Shown piece by piece: positions 32,682 to 42,950 of a DNA stretch of 43,163 nt. A program made the position numbers and the translations under genes. Position 1 is the first letter of the stretch. The number at the start of each line of letters is the position of its first letter. The stretch comes from Nemertoderma westbladi (lineage: Eukaryota > Xenacoelomorpha > Nemertodermatida > Nemertodermatidae): assembly GCA_032718475.1 (NCBI GenBank), contig JAUCBJ010002965.1, positions 1-43,163 on the forward strand. The letters run 5' to 3'. The notes beneath the pieces are model-generated. The model worked only from the letters and a program-made list of their open reading frames with translations. It did not search any database and was not told where the DNA came from.

Positions 32682-33530
32682 TCAGACTGCGATCCCCGAG
32701 TATTTGCTGATTGGAATAGAATACTTTTCTCCCGGGTTGAGGCCGTAATGCAGTGTCCCTTGTGCGACATACGCCCACGGCATTCTCTTAGCGGTGAACG
32801 CAACCCCAATCTCACGCTCGCCGGTGCTAATAGCAACAGCGCCACCACCCCCGTGGCACACTCGCTCCTCCATTTTAGATATGGCTTTCTTAATCGCGTC
32901 AATTGGGTAAAAATCCATCTTGATTAAATCTAAAATCCGTTTCGACAAAAGAAACTTGGAGACTAAATCTCCTTGCCCTATTGCTGAGCAACCGCCTATG
33001 TCGTTGTCTGCGTATACTGCCCCACCCGGGAGCAGTCGTCCAGACAACGAATCGCTCGAAGCAGCCGATGCCACATCGCCTTTAGTATCCATGGCGACAC
33101 ATCCCACCGAGTAGGCGGATTGCCCCCCTGCCCGATGGGCTACTCCCATGGACCGAGCGAAATGTTCAGCCGCCTCCCCCGAAAGAAACGAGTGCGGCTG
33201 ACTGGAGTCCCGAACTAGACGGGCGAGAGACACGGGATTACGGACACCGGAGACGGCTGAAACCGCACCCAGACTGAGATCACAACCCTCCATAACGATG
33301 GCTTCTAATCCGCCGGAATTAGGCCTACCGCTACCGCCATCCCGGGTCTGGGTTCCACCCTCCAGACTGCTAACCACCCTCTCCACAGCGTCCACCGCCG
33401 GTGCCCCCCCAACCAGTAAGTTATACGCGGTCACTACTGTATCTTTGACAGCGCTCAGAGCGGTCTCCGGAACGGTATCAGTGCTGTCCCAGCAGGGTGT
33501 CGCGTGGGCAACGATCAATGGGAGTTTCAT
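32682..33530 (-). CDS. Isoaspartyl peptidase/L-asparaginase-like protein, single exon, altered active site
   Basis: A complete 282-residue protein from ATG 33530. Family members (ASRGL1 type) are Ntn-hydrolases that cut themselves at a Thr and then hydrolyse asparagine or isoaspartyl peptides. Recognisable blocks are GGAPAVDAVE (41-50), MEGCDLSLGAVSAV (80-93), NPVSLARLV (98-106), VGCVAMDTKGDVA (142-154), YADNDIGGCSAIGQGD (173-188), GGGGAVAIS (227-235) and the C-terminal MPWAYVAQGTLHYGLNPG (250-267). By alignment to the ASRGL1 features I recall, the N-terminal HGGAG loop is HATPC, the nucleophile Thr is Ser141, the STGG Thr is Ser159 and the TG-G Thr is Ile184. The GRVGDSP segment is shortened to GRLLPGG, losing its Asp, and the interdomain linker is short. 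It is therefore likely an impaired enzyme or pseudoenzyme. One exon suggests a retrocopy. Confidence 0.85.
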   Translation of the reverse strand: MKLPLIVAHATPCWDSTDTVPETALSAVKDTVVTAYNLLVGGAPAVDAVERVVSSLEGGTQTRDGGSGRPNSGGLEAIVMEGCDLSLGAVSAVSGVRNPVSLARLVRDSSQPHSFLSGEAAEHFARSMGVAHRAGGQSAYSVGCVAMDTKGDVASAASSDSLSGRLLPGGAVYADNDIGGCSAIGQGDLVSKFLLSKRILDLIKMDFYPIDAIKKAISKMEERVCHGGGGAVAISTGEREIGVAFTAKRMPWAYVAQGTLHYGLNPGEKYSIPISKYSGIAV

Positions 33531-33539
33531 TGCTAATAG

Positions 33540-35600
33540 TTTTTAGGCCTAGACCAGTAGAGGGCTACTAAGCTAAGCTACAGTATGATACTACAGTAAC
33601 CACTCTGCCGCACTGTCTGCCTGTTGTGGTGCAGCGCTAACTATTCGGGTACTTACTATTACTAAACAGCTAAAAGGGTTAAACTAAAACTCCGCTGTAT
33701 TCGTAAAGTATGCATATAATTAGCTATCGTATTTAACTATCGTATTTGGATTAATCGTATACAAGGACAGCTCTACTAAGATATTTAAATGTATCAACAA
33801 TTTATACATGGTTCACCATACAAATTATATGACGCAAAGTGACCATACTGGACTTAGATATCAAATATGTACAGATAGCAAGCCCTTCTGGCGCCCATGG
33901 GAATGAAGCTGAGATGGCGACCCCCCCCCCCCCCCCCCTTCAATAATTTTAACTTTTCTTTTATGGCGTTGTTTTCTTAAATATTATATATCTAACAGTA
34001 CTGCATAACTACTGTATATCAAATCTATTTTACAGGATAGTAGGCCTATGTCATATCTGAAACAATCTGAACCTAATCTGAACCCAATCTCGAGAATTAT
34101 ACCAAAATATGAACCCAATCTGATTCAAAAATAGAAAGAGGGGTGAAAATTATTAATTTTTGCATTAACAATTTTGAAATTTGAAGAAATTTTACATATC
34201 TTTTTTCATATTTAAATTTACGGGGAGCCGCAGCACTACTGCTGTTATTGTACTGCTGTGCAGTCAATTCATATAATTACACAAGTTTGATTTGATATAC
34301 CATAGTGCACTTATTATAATATAAAGAATGGCGGGCGAAGCGAGCAGGTAAAATTTTTCCACATTACTGTATCATAATCCCTGAATTTTCACTGATTTGT
34401 CCGATTTTTAAAATAATTCCCTGACATTTCAGCGCCCCTTGGTGAGTGCGCCCGGGGAATGCCCCCCCCCCCCCCCCTCCCCCGTATGTATACAAGTATT
34501 TAGTTTTGTTTTTTATTAAAAATCATCGAATTTTAATTTGCAAAAAGAACAGCTAGCTACGCGTATATTAATGTTTGAAAACCTCGTATAGAATTCGATA
34601 ATACCCTATATCCCCAATATACAAAATAAGATGTTAAAAATAACTTGAGATGAGATTGCAGGGAGTAAAGCGACAGTTGAGTAATATAATTTAAGGATCC
34701 CCTTATTAAGGGAATCCTAATGCATGATTAATTAAGGGTAAAGTAACCAATCATAATTGAGGTTAAAGAACCAATTATAACCAAATTTAAGGAAGTACTT
34801 CACTTGTAGGCTGTAACAGGAGCAGCGCATGAAAACGTATTGATTCAAACAATAGGCCACCGGTTGTTCAAATCTCCCTGAAAGTTAAGGGGCCCTTATC
34901 TTAAAGGGTTACAACTCTAAATGCCCATTTAAATATATTTCCAGTTGCTCAAAGCTTAAATGTACATTTAAATTTATCAAGTTAAGGGAAAACTTAAGTT
35001 TTGAGAAATATGTTATATATATATGTTATACGTTTTTAGACCGTTGAGTTTATTTCAATAAGATTTTTTTCAAAGGTTAACGGTAAGGGACTTCTTAACA
35101 ATATCAGTTTTATGGGGCCTCTAGTACTAGTATGATATCCCCAAATAAAACGAATTAGGCTGTTCGGCATAACTTCAGCTTGTGCAGAGCAGCACAGCAG
35201 GTTCACAATATCCATACGGATATACGCACGATATACAGTAGGCCCTACTGTAGGTTAGGTGTTACCAGACTGGTGGTAGAGTAGCCATAAACTGCAATAC
35301 AATGATAACACTATTAGCATACCTTTGTACTAGACTTTGAGCTACCGTTACAATAATACGTTCCAGGGTTTACTTTCAGTTTCCAATCAAAATCAAATCA
35401 ATCAAAAACAACAAATTAATAAAATTACTGAATATTACTGAATATGGCTATACTGTAACTTATACCTTTATATATATTCACGTACATGAAAAGTTAAAAT
35501 CCTTATTAAATTATTGTGTTGGAGATAACCTCATGAGTTATTAAACTCGTTTCCTCGCGGCAGGCAGACCTTAAATATATTGTCCAATGAAATTAATTGA
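33540..35600. other. Intergenic DNA with poly(C) tracts
   Basis: No gene is recognised. It contains poly(C) runs at 33920-33938 and 34462-34476, the second embedded in GC-rich sequence (CAGCGCCCCTTGGTGAGTGCG), and several AT-rich blocks with TTTAAAT words. Fragments of old elements are likely but none can be delimited. Confidence 0.4.
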
Positions 35601-35610
35601 ATTCGCTTTA

Positions 35611-36062
35611 TTACTACTACTAGGTCGAGCGAACTCGTACAGTGGAAATGAGATCTTTCCAGGCTTCCCGATTCTCCATAGTTGTCGCAATTTCGTTTCT
35701 CCCAAGTTCAGTATCCCTTTCCTTTCAAGTTGATCTATATATGTTATGGCCGGTGCCGTCCACAACTACGCTTTCCATGAGTTGGTTGCCAGAAAAGTAG
35801 ATCTGGTATGATCTCGGCTTTACTTCTCCAGCAGTGCCCACTGAATCTTAATATGCGTTCACGGAGGGTGGTTGATACGGGTGGTGTTGTACCATAAAGC
35901 TCGGCGTTTGTCATGTGTTGTCTCCAGCTGATGTTTAGGGCTGCCCTTAGTAGTCTTGTGTAGCAACCATCAATTCTTTGTTCAAGTGATTTAGTCAGTA
36001 TCCAGGTCTCACCCCCGTATAAAAATACACTTTCCACTGTGGCTCGAAAGAACTTACCCTGT
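35611..36062 (-). mobile_element. LINE 3' end fragment with (TAG)n tail
   Basis: The minus strand encodes GKFFRATVESVFLYGGETW, LLRAALNISWRQHMTNAELY, LRFSGHCWR and, after a frame change near 35750, TAPAITYIDQLERK. It ends in TAGTAGTAGTAATAA (about 35611-35625). This is the C-terminal region of the same LINE family seen inside the IFT43 intron, with the same type of tail. It is 5'-truncated and inactive. Confidence 0.85.
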
Positions 36063-36234
36063 TGAAAATTAATACTATATTTGTTAAGTTACTGCCTAGT
36101 CGGCCCTCTATTTTCTACTAAGAATTTAGCAAGTACTTTGGAATTTTTACAAGCAATTAAACAGTACTTAGCAAATTTGAGAGTTTGTAACGTTCACTTG
36201 GTACGGTTAGCAAGCCCAATATAAGTACTTCGTA

Positions 36235-36395
36235 AGTCTTCCAAGTTTATAGCAAGCACTTGATAAGTTTCACTGGATCATTCCATGCACTTATTAGGTT
36301 TTCCAAGTTTATAGCAAGTACTTGATAAATTTCACTTGCCCATTACATGCACTTATTAGGTTTTCCAAGTTTACAGCAAGTTTTATCAAGGCCAT
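36235..36395. repeat. 62-bp tandem repeat, about 2.5 copies
   Basis: CCAAGTTTATAGCAAG occurs at 36241 and 36303 and as CCAAGTTTACAGCAAG at 36365, each followed by similar sequence including CACTTATTAGGTTTT. Confidence 0.8.
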
Positions 36396-36448
36396 AAACA
36401 AGTACTTACTATGTCTCCCAAGTTCGGATGCCACATTTCACCCTTTGA

Positions 36449-36717
36449 CAGGCTCATTATTAACAGAAAACATTAAATGATTATAACCTCATCGCAGTCA
36501 AATGCTTCTAAACATTTAAATGTTTTTCACCCAGGTGAAAAACATTTTTCACCCGGGTGAAAAAAAGTTTAGCACACGCGTGAAAAACATTTATCACCCG
36601 GGTGAAAAACATTTTTCACCCGAGTGAAAAACATTTAAATGTTTAAACGCATTTGACTGCTATGAGGTTATAATCATTTAATGTTTTCTGTTAATAATGA
36701 GCCTGTCAAAAATTGTA
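36449..36717. repeat. Foldback element with palindromic CACCCGGGTG core
   Basis: The left arm begins TTTGACAGGCTCATTATTAA and runs through ATGATTATAACCTCAT to GCAGTCAAATGC. The right arm is its near-perfect reverse complement ending GAGCCTGTCAAA. The centre is several copies of AAAAACATTTTTCACCCGGG and its complement, each itself a palindrome. It is likely a MITE, or part of the end of the adjoining EnSpm-like element. No target duplication is evident. Confidence 0.8.
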
Positions 36718-36769
36718 GTTACTACAGTAGAAACTGCAGGCATTGCTGTTACTGTTAGTCACTGTGATA

Positions 36770-36885
36770 ATAATGTTTTTCACCTGGGTGATAAATGTTT
36801 TTCACCCGGGTGATAAATGTTTTTCACCCGGGTGATAAATGTTTTCACCCGGGTGAAAAAGGTTTTTCACCCGGGTGATAAACAT
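36770..36885. repeat. 22-bp repeat of the palindromic word TTTTTCACCCGGGTGA
   Basis: About five tandem copies of GTTTTTCACCCGGGTGATAAAT, the same word as in the foldback element to its left. The placement 3' of the transposase gene and the repeated palindromic form recall the subterminal repeats of CACTA/EnSpm elements, which their TnpA-type protein binds. The link is inference. Confidence 0.75.
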
Positions 36886-37127
36886 ATTAAAAAATGCAAA
36901 TGATTGGCCGCAATCAGCCACCGTAACAATAGTATATTATTTCAACAAAACATTACCGGTAATGAATAAGAACAAGAACAAAATAATGAATCGCTGTTCA
37001 AGCAATAATAATATCCAACATAATAATTATATTTGTACAAAACATGAAGATCACAACATGAAAAGATTACAACAATAAACATATGAGAACAAATAACATA
37101 CAATAACATATGGGAACTCTGATTATT

Positions 37128-39494
37128 CTAGTCGTGCTCGGTATCGTTAATACATGGTACTGCAAATATTCTTTTACGGTAATGTACTGCAATAAAGTAA
37201 TTACTGAGTTCGGAAGCCAATAAAACTTTCTTTCCTGATGGTATAATTATATGTACAGGGCAGTACTTTCTAAGACATTCATGAGATTTAAATTCTCGTG
37301 GCATACAGTCATTTGGAATAAAGTTTAGCAATAAGGAAGAGGAATAGGTAGAGCAAAGGCAATAAAAATTATCATCAGTTGATAAAATAATGTGCTCAAT
37401 TTTAACAAATTGTTTCTGACCATCAACAATCGTAAATGCATAGTATGAGGCAGAATTTCTCTTGTAAGTGTATGTTGAAGAATGAAAAATTAAACTTTTC
37501 ACACATATTCTATAAGCAATTCCTTTCAAATTATATAAATTTACTTTGTATGTATTTGCGACATCCGATGGCAAATATGATGCAGGCAAAAGCTTACCTA
37601 TAAGAGAAACTTCAAACTCTCCAGAACTAAAATCACTGCGGAATTTATACCATTGTTCTTTCTTTATATTCTTATATCTCAAAAAGTTCTTGGCTATTTG
37701 AACAGCCTCATTTGTGTTTCCTTGAACAAAGCGTTTAAGAAAGTGGAAGGCACTTTCAAACATAGATGCCGAGGACGTGGACAACGAGCCGAAATACCTT
37801 ACTTGTAGAGGTAAATGTTCAAGAGCGTGAAGCGATAAGGTTTGGATTCCATCTCCAAATAATCTATGAACGGCTTCCCTGAAACAAGTGATTAGAATTT
37901 CGGCGGCATCAACTTCAGTATTATCAACACTGTCATTCAATAGTAAATATAATACTGTCGAAAAACATGCAATCGTAACAATGATTTGACTATCTACATC
38001 AGAAGAGTAAAATAAACTTACTGCAAAGTAAAGAAAGAAATTTTTGAGTTCTGTAGCTTTCCAATGGCGGAGACGATCTAAGGATCGAGGAGAACGAGTA
38101 AAATGAACTGGGACTTTAATAACTTCTAGGATAGATGACATTGCGGTTAAGTTGATATGATGTTTCTTTGTTAGATATAATAATAGAGTCTTTCCAATCC
38201 CCAAATACAGCATATGCATTGGGTCAAAAGGAGCCGCTAACGGAGTATTTATCACCTCATTTAGAGGTGAAACACCTTTGACACCACATTGGGGATGTTG
38301 ATTTGTAATAGCCCTAATGGCAGATTGAATATGTGACTCGTGGTCTCTTAGTTCTGCAGGGGAAGAACTAAATGGAAAGATCATTTTTTTCAAATTCTTA
38401 TCGTAAACACCACAAACTAAACACCATGGGCACCCATAATATGCATTATAATGCATAATATTCAATGCATCCGCTCTTGCGGGAAGATCTGCTACAAAAA
38501 GGACTAGCTTGATCACTATGAGTTCACCATTATGGTTAAGTTCAAATGCTTTAATTGAATCAATAGCCGTTGCCATTAGAAACAGGATGTCGGGTTTATT
38601 AATTCCATGATATAAAGAAACCAATAAAATGTTTTCAAATTTCCTACGCTGATATGGTGGGAGATTAATTATGCTACACAAGACTGGCCACAATTTAAAA
38701 CCTTTAGATTTGTGAACAGGTACCACGCCGTCGGTATTAATGTTTAAATATAATGTATTACTATTTAATGGGCCATTAAATAATTCACCTGATGTAATAT
38801 CTGAATATACACCTGACATTGCACCACTCACAACTTCTTGCGGAGCACGACAAATATTTGGAAATGCCATAAATAATGTTCTAACTTGTTCTTCTAGATT
38901 TACATTATAATAGGTACCATCATCCTTGTCTTTCTTCACAACATAAAAATCATTCAATTCTGTAGGTTTTTTTAAATCTCTAAAATTCGGACAGCTGTTG
39001 GGAGATGGCAAGCATTCAGTGATGAATTCTAAAATTTCTTTTGCTCCACAATCAGTTATATGATGCTTTGAAATTAGAGTTTTAAAAGTTAATGAAAATG
39101 TGGAAACCAACATATCGGACCCTGAGAAAATGTAATCTGCATCATAAAAATCGCTTTCACATGAAGTGCTGCAGCCATCAAAACTCCGCGAAGAAACACT
39201 TTCAACAGATTCATCAAATGGGATAGGTGACGATGTTGTATATCTATCAAAATGGCAAAAATTTGAATATGATTCAACAGGCATTTCAGGTTGAGGTTCA
39301 CGTTGCGCAAGGCTAGCACCGCTTGTCGTATCACTCATGCGATTGCTGTGATTGAGGTTACTTTGTAAAGATAATTCATCTAAAGAATCTGTTGATGTTG
39401 AACTTGAACTAGACTTATACTGGGCATAACGTGTACGTTTAATTACTGTAGGATACAAGCGATTATATTTTTTCCTCCTAAATAATAAACTCAT
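37128..39494 (-). CDS. EnSpm/CACTA-like transposase (Tnp2-type), intact
   Basis: One uninterrupted 788-codon frame from ATG 39494 to a stop at 37128. Residues 1-120 are basic then Ser-rich. The transposase core shows LYLNINTDGVVPVHKSKGFK and WPVLCSIINLPPYQRRKFEN (about 245-290), with the first catalytic Asp in NTDG. It then has VADLPARADALNI (about 335-347), with a second Asp, the CPWCLVCG zinc-like motif (about 355-362) and the family mark PFDPMHMLYLGIGKTLLLYL (about 425-445). The C-terminal half has HALEHLPLQVRYFGSLSTSS and FESAFHFLKRFVQG. It would cut and paste the element in the nucleus. No stop or frameshift is seen, so the copy is young or under selection. A host-domesticated role is possible but unsupported. 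Confidence 0.85.
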   Translation of the reverse strand: MSLLFRRKKYNRLYPTVIKRTRYAQYKSSSSSTSTDSLDELSLQSNLNHSNRMSDTTSGASLAQREPQPEMPVESYSNFCHFDRYTTSSPIPFDESVESVSSRSFDGCSTSCESDFYDADYIFSGSDMLVSTFSLTFKTLISKHHITDCGAKEILEFITECLPSPNSCPNFRDLKKPTELNDFYVVKKDKDDGTYYNVNLEEQVRTLFMAFPNICRAPQEVVSGAMSGVYSDITSGELFNGPLNSNTLYLNINTDGVVPVHKSKGFKLWPVLCSIINLPPYQRRKFENILLVSLYHGINKPDILFLMATAIDSIKAFELNHNGELIVIKLVLFVADLPARADALNIMHYNAYYGCPWCLVCGVYDKNLKKMIFPFSSSPAELRDHESHIQSAIRAITNQHPQCGVKGVSPLNEVINTPLAAPFDPMHMLYLGIGKTLLLYLTKKHHINLTAMSSILEVIKVPVHFTRSPRSLDRLRHWKATELKNFFLYFAVSLFYSSDVDSQIIVTIACFSTVLYLLLNDSVDNTEVDAAEILITCFREAVHRLFGDGIQTLSLHALEHLPLQVRYFGSLSTSSASMFESAFHFLKRFVQGNTNEAVQIAKNFLRYKNIKKEQWYKFRSDFSSGEFEVSLIGKLLPASYLPSDVANTYKVNLYNLKGIAYRICVKSLIFHSSTYTYKRNSASYYAFTIVDGQKQFVKIEHIILSTDDNFYCLCSTYSSSLLLNFIPNDCMPREFKSHECLRKYCPVHIIIPSGKKVLLASELSNYFIAVHYRKRIFAVPCINDTEHD

Positions 39495-40640
39495 TGTTGT
39501 AGATAGAGTAGAACAGTAAATAACAAAAGCATGGACTGTCCTCTACAAAAGTATAGTATACGACCTAACTAATCGCCTAAAAGCTATGCAGATATACGTA
39601 GGATATTTCTTTGTATATTAAAACTGTAATGATAACTATAACGTTTATAACGCAAACAAATAAGGCATACATTTAGTATTTTTATCCTTTAAATAAATAT
39701 AATAACATCCTTAAATAACGATTTATAACCTATAAATTCGGTATTATATTGGGGATAAATTAATAATAATTTAATTAATAATAATCATAAGTCAGTTTCA
39801 GATTTTGTCTGAGTCCATATGTCAAAATTATAGATCCCGTGCTCTACTGGTAAGTCATAAGTCTTTTGTTAAAAAATATAAGATGCATCACTTATGACTT
39901 ACGACTTACCAGTGGAGCACGGGCCTAAGCCGTTTTCAGATTCTAAATCAGATTTAAATCCCCATAAAATTACCATGAAATATAATTTCCGAAATTTTGA
40001 ACCGGGGGGGGGGGGGGGGGGGGGGGGGTGATACCCCCACCCCTTTGTATAAAATAAACGAATAAAATACTGATTGTATATAAACCAAAAACAACAAGAT
40101 AAAATTATAATGCACTAGTTAGTAATATAATTATAGGTGCAAGGAAACAGTAAAGATATACCGAATATTGAACAAAGATATTATACATTACATAAATTGT
40201 ATATAAACAAATAAAGGCCTAGCAGATTGAATTTTTGAAAATTTTAGATCAATCAATCCATCTTGTTAACTGTTTATCAGTCTGTATTGACCTGTAGGGA
40301 ATGACATCGAATTGAATTGAATTAAAAGCAGTTCCTCCTTTTCTCCGTAAACCGTAGGCTTAACCCTATTAAACCTGGGGGAGGGGGCTCAACATGACCC
40401 CACTCCAGTTTGTGCAACATTTTACAGCCATGTATTAATTATTAATAAGCTTAAATTAATACAGATTAGGCCTAAGGGGAATATATTGGCAATTTTTTGT
40501 ATCAAACGTAGCCGTAATTTTGCTACATTTACTCTTATACCAGTATACCAATGTTATTATACCCACTTATGATCTCAAATATATATACTAGCAGACTAGC
40601 CAGAATGTAGTCTGACCTACTTCCATGACAGGAAAATCGA
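39495..40640. other. Spacer between transposase and BEN-like gene
   Basis: AT-rich spacer with the foldback repeat at 39836-39922 and a poly(G) run of about 25 at 40004-40028. Further exons of the BEN-like gene could be hidden here, as the donor-like CAG|GTTAGT at 40757 suggests, but none is recognised. Confidence 0.4.
39836..39924. repeat. Foldback repeat (CCCGTGCTCTACTGG arms)
   Basis: The left arm CCCGTGCTCTACTGGTAAGT continues CATAAGTC. The right arm is its reverse complement with two or three changes (ACTTATGACTTACGACTTAC, then CAGTGGAGCACGGG). The loop is about 30 bp. It is a compact hairpin, probably a small MITE. Confidence 0.85.
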
Positions 40641-40646
40641 TACTAA

Positions 40647-42210
40647 TCAGAAACAAACGAAGATCAAATGTTTATTGTTTAGGTTAGGCATAGAATATAA
40701 GGCCAAGGCCACTGTAAAAAATTTGTTTAATTCAATTCGATGCCAGTCCCTACTAACCTGACTCGGAGTATTAACACCAGTGTGACCTCCACGTGTCACC
40801 ACACGAGAAACTCCCCTACCTCGAGAAACTCTTTGGGACCCTTCGTTATCGTTACTTTTACCACGTATTATTTTCTGAGCTAACTGACTTGTACGGCGCC
40901 TCTTAGAATTATATATGTCGTTCCCAAGTTGATTAACAGCAACCACAGCTGATCTAATCTCACCAGCATCTATCTCCTCATCAAAACTAAACCTAGAAAC
41001 AACAGCTTTCTTAAACAACCCAGAACGTGTCGGCGAATGGGGTATCCGTTGAGTTGCCAAAATTCTCTGTGGGAATAATATGCCCTCCGCTAACTCTTTA
41101 TCTGACCATAATTTGCGGGCCACCAACTGCCCATATGCCACAGGGTCAAGATTTTTTGGCCCTATTGTGGCCAAATTTTTTCCATCGAATAGTACAGGAT
41201 CGCCATCAGTAATGGTCGATGATCTAATGTTCCCTGGTGAAGAACTTGTACCGGTAGTTTCTCTTTTTATGAATCTCACTATCGATTTATGAAGTTTTTC
41301 AGTTTTCTTTAACTGCTTTTTTTGTACCGTTAACGACTTTTGTAGTAGTCGGTTGTTATTTAACATAATCTTATACATGCGATTGCGATTATCACCACCG
41401 GTATCGGTAACACCAACATCCGAATCAACAATTGTGTCCGCTGTGTCATTGTCATCATTAATAGCACTACCGGTACTGGAATCATCCGACATGTCGGCGT
41501 CACCAGCACTACTATGTTCCCCACCTTCCGTCCACTGATGGGATAGTGGAAGATCGACATCAATATCAGGCAAGGTAAGACTTACGTTTCTTAGAATAGT
41601 ATTATAATCACTTCTTGTAGTGGTGGTATCCGCGGTTGTGGCGTTCCCCACTGAACGCTCTAAAAATCCAAAGCTATCCGAAATACTAATATTTTTAGAA
41701 CCGCGACGTTGCTGCTCCGCATTAAGCTGTTAAGACGTTCCTCCCTAATTAAAATGTATTCTCGACTTTCTGAGCTATCCAGATATAATACAGGAACACG
41801 GGTCTTCTCACCAGGGCTATCGCTTTTAATATATATCATTTGATTAGGAGTTAGTGTGGATATATTTAAATCGGAGGGAAGTAATGTTGAATTATTTGCT
41901 ATCACAGCATATTGCTGCTCATCGGGATAAAACAGAAGTATATACACTGTACTCGCCCTTGCTCGGTTTGAAAATTGCCGTGGATTACGCGGAGGAGGCC
42001 GATTGGCACTGCCTGTTTGCGTGGTGCTGGTACTGCAGGCTGCTCCTGAAGCTGAAACGAATGAAGTTTCATTTGGTCTGCCAGTTCCGGGGCCCAACCC
42101 AATGTTGTCACCAATATATATACCGGTACCGGTATAGCATGCATCTGGGTTCCATGGGACCTGGTGCTGGTAGAGATCACTACTACTTGTATCTTCAGTC
42201 AGTCAGTCAT
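40647..42210 (-). pseudogene. BEN-domain-like protein of the EnSpm-like element, frame-disrupted
   Basis: Two minus-strand frames belong together. The upstream one (about 42205-41660) has TVYILLFYPDEQQYAVIANN and a charged region ending YILIREERLN. The downstream one (about 41730-40647) has an acidic Ser/Asp-rich stretch, a coiled-coil-like KKQLKKTEKLHKSIVRFIKR and a BEN-like end with DPVAYGQLVARKLWSDKELA, then a basic tail. They overlap around 41700-41735 in different frames, which implies a small indel or an unrecognised intron. The only nearby ATG (42210) runs into a stop at a TGAC repeat, so the start is also uncertain. A donor-like CAG|GTTAGT at 40757 may end an exon. BEN domains bind DNA, so a TnpA-like helper role for the transposase is plausible. 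Domain calling is from pattern only. Confidence 0.6.
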
Positions 42211-42239
42211 GGCTAAACACTGAAACAGCAGATAGCTAT

Positions 42240-42900
42240 ATTGATATTACAGTATTAGATAGTTCGAGTTAGTTACCGGTATATTTTCAACGGAGTAGTC
42301 CTAAACTGCTAAATACAGTAATTTTTTAATATATTTAATATATTAATATTTAATATATATTTAATAATTTTTTAATTTGTGGGTGTCTAGAAACGTTTTA
42401 CACCTGGCAAGGCTTTGCACCGAGCTAGCGCACGATTTTTGGACCTGGCATGGCAGTGCCTGGCTCCTGGCATGGCTTTGCACTTAGTCTGTTAGTGCAG
42501 TAGTGCTTAGCCAGCGCAGGATTTTTTGCACCCGGCGCCGCGGCATTCGGCGAGGGAAATAAAACTTTTCAAAGGGGTCTTCTGCCACTGCCGGCAGCCG
42601 GTACCTGGTAATGGTAATTAAAATACAATAGGCCTACCGGTAAATATTAGGCTACACCTACAGTATTACATATTACTGTATTACAGCATTAGGTCAATCC
42701 TGTCAACAGGTCAATAGGCTATGCAATTAGGCTAAAGGCTGAAAGGTAGTCAACAAATTTAATAAAAAACCTACCGGTAGGCATACCCTACTTCAGTACG
42801 CCTAGGGCTGTAGGGTCCTTACGAATTACCATGTTACTACAGTACTGGCAGACTGGTAGTACTGTAGTACTGTACTGCTGTAGTACAGTAGTATGGCTAT
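42240..42900. repeat. Short-palindrome-rich intergenic DNA
   Basis: Contains AATATATTTAATATATT runs at 42328-42370, CTGGCATGGC/TGGCAAGGCTTTGCAC repeated words at 42405-42490, ACCGGTA words, and an AGTACTGTAGTACTGTACTG palindromic cluster at 42838-42890. No gene is seen. Confidence 0.5.
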
Positions 42901-42950
42901 TGGCAAATTGGAGAATGACACTGACAGTACAGCAGTAGCAGTACCAGCGG

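Larger units (their letters stand above)
37128..42210 (-). mobile_element. EnSpm/CACTA-like DNA transposon with transposase and BEN-like partner; ends not resolved
   Basis: Two minus-strand genes, the BEN-like one upstream and the transposase downstream, form a two-gene unit of the sort known for animal EnSpm-like elements. The palindromic repeats at 36449-36885 may mark the 3' subterminal region. CACTG at about 36752 (CACTGTGATAATAATG) is a possible terminus, but I found no matching inverted end to the right of 42210, so the other end may lie beyond the window or be lost. The foldback at 39836-39922 lies between the two genes and is probably a later insertion. Confidence 0.6.

Noticed and set aside
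36752-36767. CACTGTGATAATAATG as the definite CACTA terminus
   Set aside because: No matching inverted end or target duplication found on the other side, so it is kept only as a possibility.
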